A stretch of DNA of 64,000 nt from Ectobius pallidus (Eukaryota > Arthropoda > Insecta > Blattodea > Ectobiidae). Of the stretch, positions 10,800 to 21,049 are shown one piece after another (the first letter of the stretch is position 1; each line of letters opens with the position of its first letter). The stretch is taken from the NCBI GenBank assembly GCA_964059195.1, contig CAXKWD010000005.1, forward strand, positions 153,603,265 through 153,667,264, written 5' to 3'. The notes below the pieces were generated by a model. That model was not told the DNA's origin, did not search any database, and saw only the letters and a list, made by a program, of their open reading frames with translations. The translations under genes and the position numbers were made by a program.

Positions 10800-12220
10800 T
10801 TAATAACTTCACTGTTATTGTTACTGATATACATACAAACTGGTTTCAAGCATCGGCTTACATGCTTCACGTACCAGTGCTATAATTCATTGCAACATTT
10901 TCGACTTATTGCAAAAAAGAATTATTTTAGACATAGTATTTTCAATTCCAAAAATAAGATATCAACATACAATATTGAATTCATGCTTTGAATTTAAGAA
11001 AAAAGGGACAACACAAGTTAAAAAGTCTTTAAAAACGAGCAGTAAGAGGTAAAAAGGTCACCCTATTTTACATAATTATTATAAATGAAGACCACGACTT
11101 GGGGCATATTTACAAAGCGTACAGTTATCGTACTACATTAATATAATGGTATTAATTGATTTCGGACTAATGTAAATATTTGTAAACAGTCTATTTTCTG
11201 TGTTTGACAGTTTCTTATTACTCCTTGTGTATTCAGCTCAGAGATGACATAAGCAATCAAGCAGTTAATTCATTATCTAGCAGTAAGAACTATAATATAG
11301 TTGTTCGTGAAATTTCTGTTCATCAAATAAGTCTGTCAATTAATAGGTCAAGCGAAACATACGATTTTGTACGGTTATATTGATTATGAAAATTGTTGTT
11401 TTAAGTGTGCTTCGATAATCATTATGGAGGTGTTTTGAGTCAGAATTATTACAAGATTGAAGGAAATTCATAGAACCAGTGTGCTACAAGACAGGGAAGA
11501 TTTCAAATGGTGGAATTTAATGAAATTAAGATTTCTTCAGGTTACTATAGAGTCAGGTGCTTGGTAATAAAGGAAAAAAGTGCAGCTTTTTTCAGTAGTT
11601 GAACATGATAAAATTGACGATTTCTACAAGTTATCCACAGCTGTTCTTATGAAGACTGTGCATAATTCAGTGTTTCTGAAGATTCACACTGAAAAATATA
11701 CGAAGATTTATATAGCTTAATTCTACAGTTGATAAGCCTGATGAAGATTTTTTAAGTTTGTTTTATATTGAACTTTCCAAGAATTATAAAACTTTTCAAA
11801 ACAGATGAAAATTCTAAGACTTATACTTGTCAAGATTGATTAAATTTATGCAAGTTTTCTGGTAGTTGAAGTTGGCATGGTTAATTAAGAGATTAACAGC
11901 TTGTTTTACATAGTTAACATTTACATCACTGCTTGTTGTGTTTGTATAGGTAATTTTGAAAATTTTATTCTTTTTTCAAAGTTTCTTTCGTAAATGAACA
12001 TACAAAAAAATTAACATTTCTGCAGCTTCTTTCCTTAAGAAGTATAAATATATGAATACTGTAGTTTTTCTGCAGATCAGCTCGACAGAACTACTGTTCA
12101 AGGTTTCTGCTGAGAGTGGCTATTAGTTAAATTTTACAAGATAGGTGAAGAATTGGGCAGGATGTATTTCTTTATCAAACAAGATAACATTCCGTTTAGT
12201 TATTGAAGCAACTTCCTTAC
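10800..12220. other. Intergenic, upstream of the intact receptor gene
   Basis: No gene or repeat was recognised. The last 300 bases before the receptor start (12225-12535) are strongly C/T-rich and open in one frame only because of low complexity. Confidence 0.5.
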
Positions 12221-12555
12221 CCCACTCTCCACCTTTCCTCTCTCTCTCCCTTTCTAGCTTAGTTAAAAAAAATTATTTCCTGTATATATACTCATCTACT
12301 TCACTTTTCCCACTCATCCCCAGTCTGTCTCTACCTTTCTTTCTCTGTCCACTTCATTCCCTTATTTTCTGTTTTTGTTTCTCGCTCTCTCCCTTTCTTT
12401 TATGTTGTGCACTGTACCTATGTCCTTACCTCATATTTTTTATTAAACTTGGTTTCCTTACTATTTCGCTTCTCTCTTTCATTCTGTCTTGTCCTTCTTG
12501 TATCTCTCTGATCTAGTTTCTTCTCACTACCACTGATGCTGATAAAGACTGGAAA

Positions 12556-13722
12556 ATGATCACTGCAGATTTTAGAGTGGCCATTTACATGGCAAAATTA
12601 CTGGGTATGATCCCTTATAAGATTCATTGGATTGGTAATAAGTATGTTACTACAAAACTTAAGTTGAACATAGGAAACACTTTATGGTCTGTTGTAGTGT
12701 TATGTTACCTGATGTTAGGCTTTTTTGTAAGTATACTGCGACCAGAATTCACAGCCTCGACCCCAGAGCTGTTCATTGTCTTTAAGATCAACCTACCATT
12801 TGATTTTCTTTCTGCTGAAATCATCATCATATTCATGCTGACAATGAATAGAAATAGAGTTACAAAGCTAACCAAAAAGTTGTCAAAATATTCACTGAAG
12901 TTTAAAATAACGTCCATGAGAGAATTATCACTGGCATCTAAATTTTTAAGAATGATTCTTCTGTCATTTTATTTAACATTTCTTTCCATTGAAGTCTGGT
13001 ACTGGGCAGGAACTTCTACTTGGATATACGAATTAGTTCTACGAATTTCTAAATTAATTGGCGGAGTAACTGTTATTTTGTTCTGTAAGATTGCAAAATG
13101 CATACAGATTCAATTACAGTCGATTGCAGAAGACCTTCGAATAATAAACAAAAAACATTTTGCATCATCTGCTCACAGTATACTTTTTCTGAAAGAACTG
13201 TGCGATTTTCGTGAAAACATTCTACTCCATTCGGTCTTGAAAAATTCCAGGCTGCAAGCTAAAGCCCTTCTTGAACTACGCATAAAGTACTCAAAAATTT
13301 GCAGAATAGCTGAATTGACAAATTCAATTTTCAGTGTCCTAATAACAGTGGAAGTAATCAGAAACTCTATTACTTTAGTGTCAAGTGCATTCAACATCTT
13401 AATTTACTGGGGAGCTACAGTAGATACTTGCTTAAATTTTGTCTGCTGCATAATTAATTTTTCATGTTTGGCCGCTGTTACCATCATCAGCGATATGGTT
13501 ACTTCAGAAAGCTATGTCATTGTCAGACATGTTCAGAAACTACTATTAGCAACACCTTTGGATTCGGAAGTGCTACTCCAGTTGAATCTCTTTTTGAATC
13601 AGCTTACCAAAAGTAAAATTGAATTCAAAGCTTCAGGAATTAATTTGAATTTGTCTTCTTTCTTTACCATTTTGGCGTCTGTTGCAACCTATCTAGTTGT
13701 ACTGGCTCAGTTTAGGAAATGA
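12556..13722 (+). CDS. Gustatory receptor, intact intronless reading frame (388 aa)
   Basis: Predicted chemosensory seven-transmembrane receptor acting in the dendritic membrane of gustatory neurons, probably as a ligand-gated cation channel; the ligand is unknown. Hydrophobic segments lie at about residues 42-61, 78-97, 130-150, 158-180, 238-263, 268-302 and 366-386, with a long polar intracellular stretch (about 181-237). The C-terminus carries the diagnostic TYLVVLAQF (378-386; TYhhhhhQF). Length is usual for the family. The whole protein is in one exon; many insect receptors have introns near the C-terminus, so the gene is either from an intronless lineage or an old retrocopy. The start at 12556 (GGAAAATGA) gives a normal N-terminus; M13 is an alternative. 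It follows a 300-bp C/T-rich tract. With the truncated copy 3 kb upstream it forms a tandem pair in the same orientation. Confidence 0.93.
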   Translation: MITADFRVAIYMAKLLGMIPYKIHWIGNKYVTTKLKLNIGNTLWSVVVLCYLMLGFFVSILRPEFTASTPELFIVFKINLPFDFLSAEIIIIFMLTMNRNRVTKLTKKLSKYSLKFKITSMRELSLASKFLRMILLSFYLTFLSIEVWYWAGTSTWIYELVLRISKLIGGVTVILFCKIAKCIQIQLQSIAEDLRIINKKHFASSAHSILFLKELCDFRENILLHSVLKNSRLQAKALLELRIKYSKICRIAELTNSIFSVLITVEVIRNSITLVSSAFNILIYWGATVDTCLNFVCCIINFSCLAAVTIISDMVTSESYVIVRHVQKLLLATPLDSEVLLQLNLFLNQLTKSKIEFKASGINLNLSSFFTILASVATYLVVLAQFRK

Positions 13723-13881
13723 ATTTTGGAGGATGGAAAGGAATTGAAGATGTGAATTCCACTTCTTAATAGAACTGTAACCAATAATATTCTGGTGTTA
13801 GAGTAGTCGAGAATGTGATTATGCTGGTAATGTCAACCTTAACGAGCAAAGTTACTGTATAGAAAATGTAGTGGTAATCAC

Positions 13882-14574
13882 TGGACTTCGGATTTTAGGT
13901 AATAACCTATTTTAATCCTGAAGTGATATATGAACGGAAACTCGTATATGCATGTTTCATTAGTGACTATGCCTAAAACTGATACTTTTATAGGATCTAA
14001 AACAGCCTATTTTTACGTTAGAGCCTAATATTGTCTTTTTTGTTGTTTTTTCCTTTAAAGTCCACAATAAGTTTTTTTTTTTGTTATAAATTCTAGCATT
14101 TATTTTCAGTTCGTACTAAATTTTAGCTCGGAATGTGCAGTACATGACACATTTGTGACATGGTTAAATAGTAAGGAATGAAAAATTCCTTGGAATTCCA
14201 AAGAAAATTTAGTGTTTTTCTCACGACTCCCATACCCAGAAAGAACCGTTGTTTTCTGAATCACTGAGGGATACAAGGGGTTGAATGTGCTAGCGTGCGT
14301 AGCTTCTGAGCGCAGGGGTTAGGTTTTCACTGTTATGATAGTAATACAGGCCCTAGTAATAGGTCTATATAATTCTGTGAAACATAGGCCTATATCTGTG
14401 TTTTATCATGATTATTGATTAATGGTGAATTCAATAAATATATATCAGAATATTGGCAACTTAACGATTTTATAACAGACTATTTTACGATTTTTAGAAC
14501 CTATTTTCCAATTTTTAGAGCCTATTTTAGGTACCTAAAACAGCATTTTTAGCGACCTAAAAGTCCGAAGTCTA
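13882..14574 (+). mobile_element. hAT-like MITE, family A copy 1
   Basis: 693 bp with termini TGGACTTCGG...CCGAAGTCTA (inverted over about 18 bp including ATTTTAGGT / ACCTAAAA), flanked by the 8-bp duplication GTAATCAC (13874-13881 and 14575-14582). The subterminal regions are rich in CCTATTTTA words. It is closely similar along its length to 34907-35654. No transposase is encoded. Confidence 0.93.
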
Positions 14575-14582
14575 GTAATCAC

Positions 14583-15223
14583 TTAGGGTGAGCTCCTGGT
14601 CTTTCAGGGTTTCAGGAACATCCTTTGTACAATATTTATGTAAATATGAAGTATATACGAGTATATGTAGGCTATAACTTTTAAAACTCAGATATGTGTA
14701 TTTGGTTGTATTATATCAATTAATTAACATCTTATTCAATAATAACAAATTAAATATGATAAATGAAAACAATAAACTTATTGGTAACAAAAAAAAAAGT
14801 GATACACTCACATAACATTTTATACCCTAAGCCTGAGCAATACGACTTTCCCAGTTCATATTCTCATAAATATCTGATAAAAATGTGTCCTAGTAGGTCT
14901 TATTGTGAACCTCTCTTCGCTGAGTGAAAATTTTTAACAATAATGGATGGTCCAGGGGGAAAAGGTGAATGTCACAAAATCACAGAAACCGAGATTTTGT
15001 ATTCTTGATGACTGTACCATGCCCTAAAAAGCAAAAACTGGCAAAAAAATTAAAAAGTCACATATTTGTTTTGAAAATGATGAAGGTCCGTGGATTCCAA
15101 GGCAATAACTATGATAGTCTATTAGTCTATTAAGCCTGAATATATATTATGGAGTGTGATCGGACATGGCTCTCATTAATCAAAGAAATAGAATATTATG
15201 AGAATATTACAGGAGAAAAATTC
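14583..15223. other. Intergenic, nothing recognised
   Basis: A+T-rich sequence without coding or repeat structure that I can support. Confidence 0.5.
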
Positions 15224-15297
15224 CTCCGGCACTGGGACTTGAACCCAGGACCTTTGGCTATTCGCGCCAATGCTCTACCAACTGAGCTAAGCCGGAG
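15224..15297 (-). other. tRNA-like cloverleaf (probably SINE-derived)
   Basis: On the minus strand the sequence folds into a full cloverleaf: acceptor TCCGGCT/TGCCGGA with one mismatch, D stem GCTC/GAGC, anticodon stem TTGGC/GCCAA with a 7-base loop, and T arm CTGGG-TTCAAGT-CCCAG. Five Ts follow 4-8 bases downstream, as in a polymerase III terminator. Position 33 is C instead of the near-universal U, and the GAA at the anticodon position does not go with a tRNA-Phe body. I therefore read it as a tRNA-derived repeat or pseudogene, not a working tRNA. Confidence 0.6.
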
Positions 15298-15534
15298 CTG
15301 AATGTTCTGCACGTTGGAGAGACCATATCAGAGCTACAAGACAGAAATCAAACCCTTTTATTGTGGAAGTTCGTTCAGAAGCTGAGGAAATACTTAAGTA
15401 GGCCTACTATCATTAAACCCAAATGACCATTTTCTACAATCCTGCAAAACAGATTCTTGTGCTTTAGATTGTACACACTCAACCCCTACTAGTCTTACAT
15501 CAAAATACAATTCACGGTTATCAAGCGTTATAAC

Positions 15535-16190
15535 TAGGGTTCGGATGTTTATGACATAAAAAAGTGGAAAATATGACAGCAAATATGCCCTTAAAAATGA
15601 ATAAATATGACCCAAAAATCCGAAATATGACTTAATAAAAGAACGTGTTTCTTTTAAATAAATGTTTAAATTTAAGACGTTTAATGACACTAAATTATTA
15701 CATCAGATGAATTCAATTAGATAACCACTTTTTTTAACAGTTTTACAGGTGATTTACAGTTCTACTTGTACTGAACATCTAATTTTAAAGAATTTTCTCC
15801 TGTTTGCTCGTTTCATCAGCTCCAAATAATATTTTGTTGATCATGCATGTCCCTATAAAATATGAACATTTGCATTAATTTTAAAATTAACTTACTTAAT
15901 AAGGCATAACATTAATTGAATGATATAAATTTCAAATTTAACTCGACCATTTAGTGAATATACTGTATAATTGTGCTTCTTTAAGGAATTTATAACCGAA
16001 ATATGACGTTAAATTACAAATATGATCAAAATATGACCAATACCATAAAAATGACCAAAATATGACATTATATGCAAAATAAAAACGGTCCGATTAGGAT
16101 AATAAGCATGCAATTCATATTTAATTTGTGTTTGCGGCGAGAATGGAGGTCAGGACAAAAATATGAAATGTCATGAACATCCGAACCCTA
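15535..16190 (+). mobile_element. hAT-like MITE, family B copy 1
   Basis: 656 bp with termini TAGGGTTCGGATG...CATCCGAACCCTA, flanked by the 8-bp duplication GTTATAAC (15527-15534 and 16191-16198). The interior has many repeats of AAATATGAC, probably subterminal transposase-binding words. It is related, in inverted orientation, to 41874-42508. Confidence 0.95.
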
Positions 16191-16339
16191 GTTATAACAC
16201 TTCCAGAGCACAAGAGAAATGTTGAACCAGACTTTCAGGAGAAATTCTGCATCATCAAGAAGCTATGATGGACCACTGCTTAGATTTTGAGCAACGGCCA
16301 TGGTGACGGATTGTTATAAATACTCTGAGGCAGTTCTAA

Positions 16340-16800
16340 CCTAAGTTAAGGAACCAACAAAGCATCCATTAAGTGACAAAACAAAAGCTATCTCTCATAG
16401 AGACTGTACCTCATATTAAATGGAAACTATGGCAGCAGCAGTGGAGGATTAAATGTTACAGCAAATCAAGAAGCAAACTCCATGAAATAACTCAAGATTC
16501 GACTAAGCAGTACCTAATTAAAAATCTATCCAGGAAAAATAAAATCTTGATATCTCGGCTCAGAATAGGTCACTGTAAGAAGACTCATAGCTATCTCCTG
16601 ATAAAAGCGCAACCTATGTAACAAAATTTTAACAGATAAACATATCACTCCGAAATGTCCACAGTACCATCGATGGCGACAGATGAACAGAATCCCAAAC
16701 GATCTGCAAACGGCACTGAACTAACCATCATTATGCAATCAAATTTTACAGTTTTTAAAAGACTCCTAAGTGAGATCTAAATGTGTAATACGTTAATTTA
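16340..16800 (+). mobile_element. LINE 3' fragment (RNase H / C-terminal part, I-like)
   Basis: Plus-strand translation shows the post-RNase-H region of I/Jockey-group ORF2 proteins: WKLWQQQW..., RLRIGHCKKTHSYLL (about 16558-16600), then after stops and a frame change MNRIPNDLQTALN and FTVFKRLLSEI near the end. Several frame breaks show that it is a dead relic. The 5' part is missing. Confidence 0.7.
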
Positions 16801-16984
16801 ATATATTTCAATTTTCTCTCTTGTGTAAACCAATGTCACGTATTTATTTTTGTACATAATTTGTAAGTCACGATATGACCACCTGAGTTAAAGCGACTAT
16901 AAACACCTTACAAAAAAATGCTAATACTTGATGAACTCATTATAAAATAACTGCAGATTGACAAAGAGTACCAAAAAATAAATT

Positions 16985-17575
16985 AATTCATAGGTAGACC
17001 TGGGAATTTAGGCTCTAAAAAATTAGTTTTAGACGCCTAAAATAGGCTTTTAAAAGATAAAATAGGCACTTAAAATATGCTTTAAAAATATGTAAATAAA
17101 CAGAAAATATACATACTTAAAAATACTACAATATGCTCTTAAACTGTAACGTGATCTTTTCTTTTACTGTAAGAAGCGTGGTATACCTATTCTTAATAGA
17201 AATAACTGCAAAATTAAGACAGAATTATAAAATTATAAAATACAGTTATACAGCATTTATAAAATACAGTTTTAGTTCATATGAAAAATAGACACAGTAT
17301 GACCCTTCTTACTATATACCTGCTACTTGTTGTTTTGAGCTAATCCTCCCCTGTCAGTCAGCATTCCTCTGGTGAAAGTTTTGTGGGAAAATCAAGTTTC
17401 TGTGAAAAACTCACCCTCTGCTGTTCTGCTCTTCATTCAGGGATGTTCAGTAATGGATTGTAAAAGTTACAGAAGTTGAATTTTATTTTTAAAGTACAGA
17501 ATAGGCATTTTAGGCACTAAAATAATAAAAATAGGCTCCAAAGGTGAAAATAGGCATTTTAGGGCACTATAAAAC
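16985..17575. repeat. A+T-rich repeat with AAAATAGGC words
   Basis: Both ends are dense in AAAATAGGC/TTTTAGGC words (17015-17085 and 17495-17565), like the subterminal regions of the family A hAT elements. No clean termini or target duplication could be found, so the limits are approximate. Confidence 0.35.
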
Positions 17576-17598
17576 TCTACAAATATAAACGATTTATC

Positions 17599-18052
17599 CA
17601 GTGCTTTAGTTGGAAAATATTTTTTGGGGGTACTCATCTTACTTCAAAATTTTCCATATCGCCTCATACTGAATGTAATCCTTCGGTTGACATTTTCTGC
17701 ATGCAGTTTCTTCTGCTGACCTATTGCCTCCTTGTAGTCATGATCTGACGTATGGAGCAGGATCAAAAACGTCTAGTGGTGGTCCCACACATTTTATGAA
17801 AACAAGGTGGCTAGCCAACATGTGATCTAAGGAGAAAGTAAGGTGAAGATTAGAACGCATATCTGTGGCGAATGTAATAGTGCTTGTCATTTTTGGTATT
17901 GAATTAGACATTTAATAAGTATTTTAGGACAATCTCGTTCCTGTACTGCCAGTACGACGTACCGGAGCACATATTTTTCCCGGTATGGTAGAAGGAAAAT
18001 ACTTTTATACCGGTACGCAGTACCGGTGCGTACCGGCCCAACTAAAGCACTG
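17599..18052. mobile_element. hAT-like MITE, family C
   Basis: 454 bp with termini CAGTGCTTTAGTTGG...CCAACTAAAGCACTG, flanked by the 8-bp duplication GATTTATC (17591-17598 and 18053-18060). The right end has repeated GTACCGG words, plausible transposase-binding sites. Non-coding. Confidence 0.95.
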
Positions 18053-18477
18053 GATTTATCATGAAATGTCGACATATTTAAAAAAAATTTCATGTTATTT
18101 CATAAGGAACAAACTAGGCATTTGCCTTAAAATCCCAGGTTTATTCATAGGGTATTCTAGAGGGGGCAGTTGTACTATTGTATACAGCTAGACGTTCTTG
18201 CTGTTCTGAGGGGGGCGTGGTCGTTGGTTTCATTCAACTCCTTCCTGTACAAAACTCGGTATTCTTTCATGTGCACTTTATAAACAGAGACACACTGTCG
18301 GGTAGATGATACACTGATTTAGAAACGATGATTTCGAAATTACAAAGCTTATTCTCTAGTTAAATATATTTTCTAGTTTGATTTTAAATGTTAAAACACT
18401 AAGTACCGGTATATATTTTTGTACTAATCTCGACTAATAAAGGTGTTAATAAATTATAAAATCGTGGCCTCTACATA

Positions 18478-19584
18478 ATGCAGTCCCTGCTAAAGTCTGA
18501 AGTTGATGAAATTGAAATAAAAGAACACATTTCAACAATTGACTACATATCAAATTCTGAAGAATTCAAACATACAATTGATAGTGAGTGTACGTCTATA
18601 AAATTGAACTTAACAGAAAAAAGCGAGAATATAGATTCGTATGTTTCTGATATATCGAACCCGGTGTCATCGATTTCCTGTGAGGAAATTGCGGAAGGGA
18701 ATACTCATTTTAGCCCTCATACAGCAGAGAATCCTTTCTCTTGTCATGTCTGTTCTAAAACTTTTTCTCAACGTAGATATCTGCAACAACATATTCTGCA
18801 TACTCATACAAGAGAAAAATCTTTTTCGTGTGATGTCTGTTCCAAAACATTTTTTCGACGATCTGTATTCAGACAGCATCTGGTAACTCATACAGAAGAA
18901 AAGCCTTTTTCGTGTGGTGTCTGTTCCAAAAAGTTTACTCAACGTAATCATTTGAAGCATCACCTACTTACCCATACAGGAGAAAGATCTTTCTCTTGTG
19001 ATGTATGTTCTAAAGCGTTTTTTGAGAAATCTGTTCTCAAAACACATTTACTATCCCATACAGAAGAAAAGCCCTTCTCGTGTGGTACCTGTTCCAAAAC
19101 GTTTTGTTATCTTCATATCCTTAAACAACATATGCTTACCCATACAGGAGTGAAACCTTTCTCCTGCAATTTCTGTTCCAAAGGATTTTGTCAAAGTGGT
19201 AATTTAAAAGATCATCTACTTACCCATACAGGAGAGAGGCCTTCTACGTGTGATGTGTGTTCTAAAGCATTTCATCTACAATCTAGTCTCAAACGCCATC
19301 TGCTTACTCACACAGAAGAAAAGCCTTTCTCGTGTGATGTCTGTACAAGGACGTTTAGACAGCGTAATAATCTTAAACTACATATGCTTACCCATACAGC
19401 AGTAAGTGCCTTCTCTTGTAATGTCTGTTCCAAAATGTTTTCTCAACCTAGATATCTCAAACAACATATTCGATATACTCATACAAGAGAAAAATGTTTT
19501 TCGTGTGATGTATGTTCCAAAACATTTTATCGACGATCTGTTCTCACACAGCATCTGCTTACCCACACCGGCAAAAACAGCTGA
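18478..19584 (+). CDS. C2H2 zinc-finger protein with ten fingers (368 aa)
   Basis: Probable nuclear sequence-specific DNA-binding transcription factor. An acidic N-terminus (residues 1-86, EVDEIEIKEHIST motif) without a recognisable ZAD, BTB or KRAB domain is followed by ten consecutive C2H2 fingers from Cys89 to the C-terminus. Most repeat FSCxVCSKxF...HLLTHT with TGE(R/K)P-like linkers. Fingers 1 and 9 have a longer His spacing (HxxxxH), and fingers 9-10 carry the same predicted contact residues as fingers 1-2. The frame is uninterrupted from the ATG at 18478 to the stop at 19582-19584. The N-terminus and finger module are clearly paralogous to the damaged locus at 22316, so the two arose by tandem duplication. 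I do not recognise an orthologue; target genes are unknown. Confidence 0.93.
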   Translation: MQSLLKSEVDEIEIKEHISTIDYISNSEEFKHTIDSECTSIKLNLTEKSENIDSYVSDISNPVSSISCEEIAEGNTHFSPHTAENPFSCHVCSKTFSQRRYLQQHILHTHTREKSFSCDVCSKTFFRRSVFRQHLVTHTEEKPFSCGVCSKKFTQRNHLKHHLLTHTGERSFSCDVCSKAFFEKSVLKTHLLSHTEEKPFSCGTCSKTFCYLHILKQHMLTHTGVKPFSCNFCSKGFCQSGNLKDHLLTHTGERPSTCDVCSKAFHLQSSLKRHLLTHTEEKPFSCDVCTRTFRQRNNLKLHMLTHTAVSAFSCNVCSKMFSQPRYLKQHIRYTHTREKCFSCDVCSKTFYRRSVLTQHLLTHTGKNS

Positions 19585-19734
19585 CAGTGCACTGCTTGCA
19601 GTATGACCTGTTATTGCGTTTATCAGAATTTAAAGTCAGAATTGTCTCTTGCCCATGCTTAGAGCAACGAAAGTTACGTGAGTGCATTAATCAGATTTTA
19701 TTTGGGTTGTGTATCCTTCAGGGATTATGAAACA

Positions 19735-20640
19735 TTGTAACCAAGGCTGCCTCTGTTATACTGTCCAATTTATCCATTAGCTTTGGTCCGTTGAGTAGGT
19801 CAAAGGCTTTGCTATAATCAACAAATACTGCGTAAAATTGGCCTTTTTGATGTCTGAGAGCTTCGTGTACTGTCTATGAGGTTTGATATTACTTGCAAGG
19901 TTCTTCTGCCTTTCCTGAACCTGTATTGCTCCTCTGGGAGTTGGTTTCCTGTTAATTTTGTACGAGGGTCATTTCAAAAGTTCTGCACACTATAAGATAG
20001 AATGGAAGAAAATAATTTGTTTTGCAAAATACCTTTACAGGGCTTCAATATAACCTTCATTCTTGCTTATGACAGCTTCCCAACGTTTTGGCAAATTTTG
20101 TATTCCGGATAGGGCACCTTCATTGTTGAGCTGTCTGATTACTCGGGTCACCTCACTGGAAGCTTCATCAATTTTAACAAACCATTTTCCACGGAGTGGT
20201 TCCTTCAATTGGGGGAAACAAATCAAGTCTGGTAGGCTCAAATCAGGACTGTGTGATGGGTGGGGAAGTCTTTCCCATCCATAGACTTGGAAAAGTTTTG
20301 TTACAATTGATGAAGCTTCCAGTGAGGTGACCCGAGTAATCAGACAGCTCAACAATGAAGGTGTCCTATCCGGAATACAAAATTTGCCAAAACGTTGGGA
20401 AGCTGTCATAAGCAAGAATGAAGGTTATCTTAAAGGCCTGTAAAGGTATTTTGCAAAATAAACTATTTTCTTTAATTTTATCTTACAGTGTGCAGAACTT
20501 TTGAAATGACCCCCGTAATTCTCTGCATTATGATTCTTGCATATACTTCGATGATGATGTTCTCCAGGGCTATCCTTCTCTGCGAGTTCTCATCGTCACC
20601 TCTCCTTTGCCTTTGTAAGACATATAATGACTAACAGAAC
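19735..20640 (-). mobile_element. LINE reverse-transcriptase fragment split by a mariner-like fold-back
   Basis: Minus-strand translation upstream of the fold-back (20518-20640) gives IALENIIIEVYARIIMQRI; after it (19735-19962) come LTGNQLPEEQYRFRKGRRT and, after frame shifts, FVDYSKAFDLLNGPKLMDKL. These are consecutive motifs of a non-LTR reverse transcriptase, including the first catalytic Asp region. The inserted element at 19963-20515 separates them at a TA. The catalytic YxDD and the rest of the gene are absent. It is dead. Confidence 0.8.
19963..20515 (-). mobile_element. Mariner-like fold-back element with inverted transposase 3' end
   Basis: Termini CGAGGGTCATTTCAAAAG and CTTTTGAAATGACCCCCG are flanked by TA (19961-19962, 20516-20517), as in Tc1/mariner elements. 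The minus-strand left part encodes a transposase C-terminus, including HSPDLSLPDLICFPQLK (the region of the third catalytic Asp), REPLRGKWF-like sequence and LPKRWEAVISKNEGYIEAL. The right arm (about 20303-20515) is an inverted copy of the left arm (19963-20172), so most of the element is a giant hairpin around a unique centre. It cannot encode a working transposase. Confidence 0.88.
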
Positions 20641-21040
20641 AGGTTGTCCCAAAAATGAAAATCACCCTTCTTGTATACTGTTTTATATTTGGGCACATTT
20701 TTTTTCTGGGACCTGCTTTTAAAATTTAACCACTCCATATCCATTTTCTTTCAACAACTGTTTTAATTCTTCAAATCGGTTTTTGAGAAAAAAAAGCAAA
20801 ACGCCAGGCCAGGAGAATTCAACAATTTCCAGTTTAGCCACAGGGTTTTTTAAGATCTATGTGTAAATGTTAGAAGAGTATTTGGCCACCATAGGGCTAT
20901 ATTACAGCAATGACAAATTGTGGAACTCTCATTTGCATTTAAGAAAATAAAAAATATTAAAAACATCCAGCATCAGGATTTTCTTCTTTCATAATATTAT
21001 CTGTACACAGTAAGGCATATAACAAGATTATCCAATCGTG
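20641..21040. other. Intergenic, nothing recognised
   Basis: No coding or repeat structure seen between the LINE relic and the 70-bp array. Confidence 0.45.
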
Positions 21041-21049
21041 TGAGAGTTC

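Noticed and set aside
12145..12516. 123-codon frame before the receptor gene.
   Set aside because: It is Ser/Leu/Phe-rich because of C/T-rich low-complexity DNA; no domain or conservation cue.
15224..15297. Functional tRNA gene.
   Set aside because: C at position 33, a mismatched acceptor pair and an anticodon inconsistent with the body; kept only as tRNA-like.
20063..20284. Plus-strand frame starting with the same residues as a minus-strand frame.
   Set aside because: An effect of the inverted repeat in the mariner fold-back; only the minus-strand 3' half is real transposase coding.
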